Shown here one piece after another: positions 59,004-64,000 of a stretch of DNA of 64,000 bases. A model generated the notes under the pieces. It was not told where the DNA came from. It saw nothing but the letters and a program-made list of their open reading frames with translations, and did no database searches. Origin of the DNA: Pseudoselenomonas ruminantium (lineage in GTDB: Bacteria; Bacillota; Negativicutes; Selenomonadales; Selenomonadaceae); the NCBI GenBank assembly GCA_002373045.1, contig DFHU01000030.1, positions 43,932 to 107,931 on the forward strand, given 5' to 3'. How positions within the stretch are numbered: the first letter of the stretch is position 1; the number at the start of each line of letters is the position of its first letter. Position numbers and translations under genes: made by a program.

Positions 59004-59606
59004 TTACCTATCCGACAGGGCATACACGACTTCCGCCATATCATGCTCCAATAACCATTTTTCCACAGACAAATCCAAAAGCGGCGCATAAATATGGCGA
59101 GGGCCTTTGTTTTTTTTCTCCAATATGCCCGCGCCTGTGAGAATCCCACGATAAGTGCGCCCCAGCCGATTGAATGTCGCCTCCGTCCATGCTGCCACAC
59201 GTTCATCCTGTACCTGCTTACGACGGAAAAACTTATCCATATCGGCATCTGTCAACTCATAGCTGCACAAAACCAGCTTTTCGTGAATAACTTCAAAGAC
59301 AAATTCATGGAACAACGTATCCTGTGCCATAATCGCCGCCAAAGCCAGTTGCTTCTGGGCAGTGGCGTTAACACACATAAACAAAGGCACAAAGGATTCA
59401 TCCATACATCTGGCTCTGGCAGTGACAGTGCTGTATATCTGTCTTTTACGCGTAACAGTGGATGCCCCAAATATATTCTCTTGTTCGTTTAGTTCTTTGA
59501 TTTCTTCATAAGTCCTGCCTTCCGACAACAGCTCTACAAACGTACGAAACTCCTGAAACCAGAAAGCAACCTTGACTGCACCAGCACTGTAAGGCTGTCT
59601 TTTCAT
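59004..59606 (-). CDS. brxA: BREX protein BrxA (DUF1819)
   Basis: 200 residues, first gene of the BREX operon. KVAFWFQEFRTFVELLSEGR, then NIFGASTVTRKRQIYSTVTA and EKWLLEHDMAEVVYAL are typical of the small DNA-binding BrxA family. I use the ATG at 59604-59606, with GGAG 9 bases upstream; a TTG five codons earlier is also open. It lies just past the ylmH terminator. No clear promoter is seen between, so transcription may begin inside the hairpin region or by readthrough. Confidence 0.9.
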   Translation of the reverse strand: MKRQPYSAGAVKVAFWFQEFRTFVELLSEGRTYEEIKELNEQENIFGASTVTRKRQIYSTVTARARCMDESFVPLFMCVNATAQKQLALAAIMAQDTLFHEFVFEVIHEKLVLCSYELTDADMDKFFRRKQVQDERVAAWTEATFNRLGRTYRGILTGAGILEKKNKGPRHIYAPLLDLSVEKWLLEHDMAEVVYALSDR

Positions 59607-59626
59607 GTGTAATATCTCCAAACTCT

Positions 59627-59670
59627 ATAAAAACGCCGCCTAAATTACAATCCATATTAATTTAGGCGGC
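59627..59670 (-). terminator. Terminator after ylmH, at the upstream edge of the BREX island
   Basis: GCCGCCTAAATT (59635-59646) pairs with AATTTAGGCGGC (59659-59670), followed by GTTTTTATAG on the minus strand. The stem shares GCCTAAA/TTTAGGC with the hairpin at the island's other edge (41898-41921). Confidence 0.8.
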
Positions 59671-59697
59671 TTCGCACATTTATTCTATTGTTGAAGT

Positions 59698-60492
59698 TTA
59701 CAAATATCTTTTCAACACGACCACGGTACGCCCTTTCTTAGTCGTACCTCTGACCTCAGCCACTTCCAGCCGTCCTCTGCCGCGCATGGAGAGAATGTCG
59801 CCTTCTTTGACATTCTGCGAAGCACTTTTGGCAGGCTGCCAGTTGATTTTGAGTTTGTCTGCGGCAATATCAGACGCTGCCTTGCTACGGGAGGAGCCGA
59901 AGCCGGCGGCAGCGATGGAATCCACACGCAGAGAAGCTACTGTCGCGCGAATTTCCTTGCAGCGTTCTTCCTTGGGTGCAATGGTGCTGAGGTCTGAGCG
60001 CTCACATGCCACACCTACGGCGCCGATTTTATCGAGGTTCGTAAGCAGAAAATCCGCCATCTTTTCCTCGCAGATGATTTTCACGGAATCATTGGTTACT
60101 AGCAAATCGCCGATGGTATCGCGCTCGATGCCCTGTCCCATAAGCGCTCCGAGTACGTCACGGTGGCTGAGTCTTGCAAACTGGCCATTCCATTTGGCTT
60201 CGATACAGTCAATGCCAAAGCCCGTCGGCGTGCCGGCAAAGTCCTCGTGAATAAAGATGGCTCTTGCCCGTTCTGCGCCCTGATAGCCGCCCGCAAAATC
60301 CACGCGAATATTGCCGTAGTTTGCCGCAACGTTTTCGGCAATCTCCTGTCCAAAAGGGTCAAGGAAGCCGGAAATGCGGAACTTCTGCGTACGCAAAACA
60401 TTTTCCGCCAAATCCACAAGCTTGATGACGATTTCTTCGCCTTCCGTGCCCTTATAGAAACGAATGAGTTTTTCTTTTTGTTCACTTGCCAT
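59698..60492 (-). CDS. ylmH: YlmH-family S4 RNA-binding protein
   Basis: 264 residues. The C-terminal S4 domain (SSRSKAASDIAADKLKINWQ, then VKEGDILSMRGRGRLEV) follows a YlmH N-terminal and middle part (FLDPFGQEIAENVA, GFGIDCIEAKWNGQFARLSHR). YlmH-type proteins act in ribosome rescue or assembly and lie in the cell-division gene cluster. The start is ATG 60490-60492, with AAGGAA 7 bases upstream; a longer reading would overlap sepF. It follows sepF by 11 bases, without yggT between, and a terminator ends it before brxA. Confidence 0.9.
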   Translation of the reverse strand: MASEQKEKLIRFYKGTEGEEIVIKLVDLAENVLRTQKFRISGFLDPFGQEIAENVAANYGNIRVDFAGGYQGAERARAIFIHEDFAGTPTGFGIDCIEAKWNGQFARLSHRDVLGALMGQGIERDTIGDLLVTNDSVKIICEEKMADFLLTNLDKIGAVGVACERSDLSTIAPKEERCKEIRATVASLRVDSIAAAGFGSSRSKAASDIAADKLKINWQPAKSASQNVKEGDILSMRGRGRLEVAEVRGTTKKGRTVVVLKRYL

Positions 60493-60503
60493 ATATGTGT
60501 TCC

Positions 60504-61007
60504 TTATTTTTTCAACCAAGGCATTTCTGCCGATACTTTCTTTTCTTCTTCCGTATAGCTCACGTTGACATTGCTTGGTGCGCACAGGAAGACATTATGG
60601 CCGACCTTCTTAATTTCGCCGTTCAGGGCATAGGTCGTGCCGCTGATGAAGTCGATAATGCGCTTGGCATCGTCCGCCTCAGTCTTTTCAAAATTAATGA
60701 CTACGGGCTTTTTCTCCCGCAGATTGTTGGCTACCTGCTGGGCATCGTCAAAAGTCTTGGGCTCAATGACGATAACCTTCATCTTCATATTGGTCACACT
60801 GCTGCTTTCCCGTGCCGAAGCTGCCGACTGGAAATCCACTACATTACGGGAACTGTCATTGCGTTCATGGCTCATCGTAAAACTCTCTTCCTCTTCTTCC
60901 GGTTCGTAATTGCGTTCTTCTTTGAACTTTTCTTCTTCAAAATCCAGCTTTTCATCAGCTGGGTCCATCAAACCCATTTTTCCACAAACTTTATCGATTA
61001 TACTCAT
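60504..61007 (-). CDS. sepF: Cell division protein SepF
   Basis: 167 residues. The N-terminal amphipathic membrane anchor (MSIIDKVCGKMGLMD) is followed by an acidic linker rich in Glu, and the C-terminal SepF domain (MKVIVIEPKTFDDAQQVANN, KKPVVINFEKTEADDAKRII, DFISGTTYALNGEIKKV). SepF tethers FtsZ to the membrane and bundles it. It lies 15 bases after yggS and 11 before ylmH, the standard order. Confidence 0.95.
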   Translation of the reverse strand: MSIIDKVCGKMGLMDPADEKLDFEEEKFKEERNYEPEEEEESFTMSHERNDSSRNVVDFQSAASARESSSVTNMKMKVIVIEPKTFDDAQQVANNLREKKPVVINFEKTEADDAKRIIDFISGTTYALNGEIKKVGHNVFLCAPSNVNVSYTEEEKKVSAEMPWLKK

Positions 61008-61022
61008 GGCTTGTCCCCTTCA

Positions 61023-61724
61023 TTAATACTGGCGTGGTCCAAAGATGGCGGTACCAACCCGCACAACATTGGCGCCTTCTTCCACGGCTATCTCGTAATC
61101 GTGGGTCATGCCCATCGATAACATATTAATATTCGACATTGGCAGGTCTAAATCCTGTACTTCCTGATAGATTTTATACATTTCCCGAAACAGGGGGCGG
61201 CACATTTCCACATCCTTATAATTGGGTGCCATACACATGAGCCCCCGCAGGCGCAAATTGGACAGGGCCGTCACCTTTTGCAGCGTTTCCTGCAAATCCT
61301 CGCGGTAAACGCCGGATTTGCTGTCCTCTTTGGCTAAATTCACCTGCACCAAAATGTCCTGCACTTTATCAATGCGGGCAGCCTCGCTGCTGATGGCTTC
61401 GGCCAGATGCAAACTGTCCACCGAGTGAATCAGGTCCGAAAATTTCACCGCCTGCCGCACCTTGTTGGTCTGCAGATGGCCAATAAGGTGCCAGGTAACG
61501 GCGTTACCAATTTCGGCAAATTTTGCCTTAGCCTCCTGTACACGGTTTTCCCCGACATTTAACGCCCCTGCGGCAATGACCTCCCGCATGGCAGCGGTAT
61601 CGTGATTCTTTGTCACCGCGACCAGCGTGACCGCTGCATCTTTGGGCACCTGTGTACGCCGTGCTTTAGCTGCTTCGATTTTGGCTAGTACATCTTGATA
61701 TCGTTCTGCTATTTCCTGCCCCAA
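61023..61724 (-). CDS. yggS: YggS-family PLP homeostasis protein
   Basis: About 233 residues. A pyridoxal-phosphate-binding TIM-barrel protein without known enzymatic reaction, acting in PLP balance. The PLP lysine is in VTLVAVTKNHD. GENRVQEAKAKF, WHLIGHLQTNKVRQAVK and MSNINMLSMGMTHDYEIAVE follow in family order. I prefer the TTG at 61722-61724 because AGGGG lies 8 bases before it; an earlier TTG at 61745 is possible and adds seven residues. It sits between pgeF and sepF. Confidence 0.92.
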   Translation of the reverse strand: MGQEIAERYQDVLAKIEAAKARRTQVPKDAAVTLVAVTKNHDTAAMREVIAAGALNVGENRVQEAKAKFAEIGNAVTWHLIGHLQTNKVRQAVKFSDLIHSVDSLHLAEAISSEAARIDKVQDILVQVNLAKEDSKSGVYREDLQETLQKVTALSNLRLRGLMCMAPNYKDVEMCRPLFREMYKIYQEVQDLDLPMSNINMLSMGMTHDYEIAVEEGANVVRVGTAIFGPRQY

Positions 61725-61751
61725 AACACTCACCCCTGTTTGCAAAATCCA

Positions 61752-62573
61752 TTAGTATTGATTCAGTGCAATTATGGCCGCCATGCGCCCGGTCTGCCCG
61801 CCGTCAGCACGATAGGAATAGAACCACTGGTGCTGACAATCGGTGCAGGTATCCGCCATCTCGATATTCCCTGCGGAAACACCGGCTTCCAACAGCTGCA
61901 AATGGTTAGCTTCCCAAAGATTTACATAGAGCTGACCTTCCCGCTCAGCAATCAGCTTGTCAACAGCCTTAGGAAAAGCCTCACGGAATTTTTCGGCCAC
62001 TTCTTCGCCAACGGCAAAGCAGCAGGGCCCGATAGATGGGCCAATACCAGCCAAAATATCGCCTGGCTCTGAGCCGAATTCTTCCTGCATCTTCCAGACG
62101 GTTTCCCGCGCGATTTTTGCCACGGTTCCCTTCCAGCCTGCATGGGCAATGCCTACAGCCCGCTTCTCCGGGTCGAGGAAAACGACCGGCACGCAGTCGG
62201 CAAAGCAGAGCATTAGAGATAGCCCCGGCTCATTGGTAATCAGCGCGTCGGTATCGGCGATGGCATCGGCATAATCCTTTGCACCCCGGCCGGCGTCAGC
62301 CATGGTTACTTTTTGGATATTAGCCCCATGAACCTGTTGCGGTGTCACCAGATTTTCTGCTTTTAATTCCAGCGCCTGAAAGAACCGCTGCCGGTTTTGC
62401 CAGACAATATCGGCTTCGTCCCCGACATGCAGTGCCATATTCAAGCCCTGGTAAGGTTTGACACTGGCACCGCCTAAGCGGGCACTAAAGGCATGCTGAC
62501 AAATTTTTTCATCAAAGGAGGAAAACTTTCCCCGCCACAGATTACTGCCCAAATGTTCCAATGCAAAACTCAT
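61752..62573 (-). CDS. pgeF: Peptidoglycan editing factor PgeF (YfiH/DUF152 laccase-domain family)
   Basis: 273 residues. It shows FSARLGGASVKPYQGLNMALH, the metal-binding QQVHGANI and LCFADCVPVVFLDPEKRAVG, and AHAGWKGTVAKIA, all typical. Escherichia coli PgeF removes wrongly built muropeptide precursors; other members act on nucleosides (adenosine deaminase/phosphorylase activity). Which applies here is open. The start is ATG 62571-62573, with GGGGGAG 4 bases upstream; a longer reading overlaps the radical SAM gene. Confidence 0.9.
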   Translation of the reverse strand: MSFALEHLGSNLWRGKFSSFDEKICQHAFSARLGGASVKPYQGLNMALHVGDEADIVWQNRQRFFQALELKAENLVTPQQVHGANIQKVTMADAGRGAKDYADAIADTDALITNEPGLSLMLCFADCVPVVFLDPEKRAVGIAHAGWKGTVAKIARETVWKMQEEFGSEPGDILAGIGPSIGPCCFAVGEEVAEKFREAFPKAVDKLIAEREGQLYVNLWEANHLQLLEAGVSAGNIEMADTCTDCQHQWFYSYRADGGQTGRMAAIIALNQY

Positions 62574-62599
62574 AAGCTCCCCCCATGCCACTTCATCAA

Positions 62600-64000
62600 T
62601 TAACCACATACACCACAGCGATGACAACCGTCAAAACAGGGTATGGTCGGCTTTAATTCCTCAGCTTTTTTCATTTCCTGATAGATGTATTCCCGGCTAA
62701 AGCCCATATCCAGGCTTTCCCAAGGGAAAAGTTCATCTGCCGCCCGCTCCCGGTACAAATAGTCATCCATGGACAGGCCGCAGTCCTTCATAGCCCGCTT
62801 AAAGGCCTTACTGCCGCCATTAGCACAGGCCGTTAAAAGCGCCTCGCCCACCTGGCGGTCACCACGAGCCAGCACGCCCTGAATATAGGCTTCTTTGGGC
62901 GATTCCACACCTACAATGATATTTTTGCGCTTGCGCAGGCTCTGTGTCAAGACCTTGGCCGCTTTTTCCACATATTTCTTATCGGCCATCGGCAACCATT
63001 GGAACGGTGTGAAGGGCTTGGGGATAAAGGGATTGACGCTTAGCGTCAACGTGCCCTTGCTGCCATGCTCCTCCATATAGTCTTTAAGGCGGCCTGCCAA
63101 ATCCACGATTGCCTCCACATCTTCTTCCTGCTCAAAGGGCAGACCAATCATAATGTACAGGCGAAAATGACGAATCCCGGCCGCCAGCCCCATATCCATA
63201 GCATTAAAGAGATGTTCTTCTTCAATCCCCTTGTTGATGATGGCGCGCATGCGGGAGCTGCCCGCCTCCGGCGCCATGGTCAGCGTCTTGAGCCCGCTTT
63301 CGGCCAGGGAATTCACCAATTCCTGCGTCACCGAATCCGCACGGAAGGAAGCCACCGACATGGAAAGACCTTCGCCCAAAATATCCTTGCAAAGTTCATT
63401 AATCTCCGGATAATCCGAGATTGCCGCGCCCATCAGACCGATACGCTTTTTATACTGCAAGGCTTCTTTGACTTCGCGTGTCACCACGGAAAGCGAGCGA
63501 TTGCGCGGACGGCGGAAACAGTAGCCTGCCATGCAGAAACGGCAATGACGGCCACAGCCGCGCGCCGTTTCAATCAAATAAAAGTTAAACTCCGTATTTT
63601 CCGTACGCACCACCGTATGGGCAGGGTACATATCCAAATCCTGCACCCATTGACGGCTGATTTTTGCCGGCGCATTTTCCATAGGGGCAATCGCCTGCAA
63701 GCGGCCATCTTCTCCATAGCTGTGTTCGTAAAGGGATGGCACATAGACACCGGGCACCTGCGCCAAGCGCCGCAACATTTCCTGACGGGATACGCCTTCA
63801 TTGCGCGCCTGATAGAACACATCCATCAAAGCCGGCATAATGACCTCACCTTCGCCAATAACAAAGGCATCGATCACCGCCGACAAAGGTTCCGGATTAA
63901 AGGTTGCACATGGGCCCCCCGCAATAACCAGCGGGTCCATATCGCCGCGCTCCTCAGCGCGCACCTTGACCTTGCCAAGCTCCAGCATCTTGATGACGTT
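62600..64000 (-). CDS. Radical SAM protein, B12-binding-like N-terminus (TIGR03960-type), 5' end outside window
   Basis: 466 codons are visible and the frame stays open to the window edge, so the N-terminus is missing. The radical SAM cluster motif is ETARGCGRHCRFCMAGYCFR (C-X3-C-X2-C). The N-terminal piece LVIAGGPCATFNPEPLSAVI, then FVIGEGEVIMPALMD, resembles the B12-binding-like domain of the TIGR03960 family. A Cys-rich tail CFDGCHRCGVCG ends the protein and may bind a second cluster. Relatives often lie near rodA/ribonuclease G genes in Firmicutes; substrate unknown. It precedes pgeF by 26 bases on the same strand. Confidence 0.88.
   Translation of the reverse strand, partial: NVIKMLELGKVKVRAEERGDMDPLVIAGGPCATFNPEPLSAVIDAFVIGEGEVIMPALMDVFYQARNEGVSRQEMLRRLAQVPGVYVPSLYEHSYGEDGRLQAIAPMENAPAKISRQWVQDLDMYPAHTVVRTENTEFNFYLIETARGCGRHCRFCMAGYCFRRPRNRSLSVVTREVKEALQYKKRIGLMGAAISDYPEINELCKDILGEGLSMSVASFRADSVTQELVNSLAESGLKTLTMAPEAGSSRMRAIINKGIEEEHLFNAMDMGLAAGIRHFRLYIMIGLPFEQEEDVEAIVDLAGRLKDYMEEHGSKGTLTLSVNPFIPKPFTPFQWLPMADKKYVEKAAKVLTQSLRKRKNIIVGVESPKEAYIQGVLARGDRQVGEALLTACANGGSKAFKRAMKDCGLSMDDYLYRERAADELFPWESLDMGFSREYIYQEMKKAEELKPTIPCFDGCHRCGVCG

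Noticed and set aside
59607..59697. tRNA or integrase attachment site at the edge of the BREX island
   Set aside because: No cloverleaf-like sequence and no integrase gene at either edge; only terminator hairpins are present.

Overview
The window looks like chromosome of a Gram-negative Firmicute (Negativicutes, Selenomonas-like). It combines an outer-membrane autotransporter with typically Firmicute parts: DivIVA, SepF, YlmH, PyrR, MnmM/YtqB, a T-box riboswitch and many short rho-independent terminators. Nearly all genes lie on the minus strand; mutY, a FIST-type chemoreceptor and serC are the plus-strand exceptions. No rRNA, tRNA, CRISPR array or insertion sequence with a transposase was found.

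Layout: 1-5 kb holds the start of pyrB, a large autotransporter with an N-terminal metalloprotease-like domain, and an unknown gene. 5-16 kb holds uvrA and the branched-chain amino acid operon ilvH-ilvC-leuC-leuD-[DUF1919-like gene]-leuB-ilvB. The DUF1919-like gene is split by a one-base shift at a run of seven G, so it is a candidate phase-variable gene inside a housekeeping operon. 16-28 kb holds mutY, the FIST receptor, holA, gdhA, a helicase with an internal exonuclease domain, and comEA-comEC. 28-37 kb holds serA, trpDCBA under a tryptophan T-box, and serC. Two ~600-bp non-coding palindromic elements in opposite orientation bracket trp and serC. 37-42 kb holds a secreted 5'-nucleotidase, mnmM, pyrR, rluD, lspA and divIVA.

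42-59.6 kb is a defence island: a full type 1 BREX set (brxA, brxB, brxC, pglX, pglZ, brxL). Between pglX and pglZ sits an extra cassette: an ABC-type ATPase, an overlapping HNH endonuclease (Septu/PtuAB-like), a second ATPase and a small frameshifted ORF. An AlbA_2/ATP-binding gene with its own promoter lies downstream. The island sits between ylmH and divIVA, two genes that are normally neighbours in the cell-division gene cluster, so it looks like an insertion into that cluster.

59.6-64 kb resumes the housekeeping cluster: ylmH, sepF, yggS, pgeF and a partial radical SAM gene.

The items most worth following up are the nested BREX/AAA-HNH island, the pair of palindromic elements with their related hairpins, and the G-tract gene inside the leu operon. 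All family names come from recognition of the translated sequence, with no database search.
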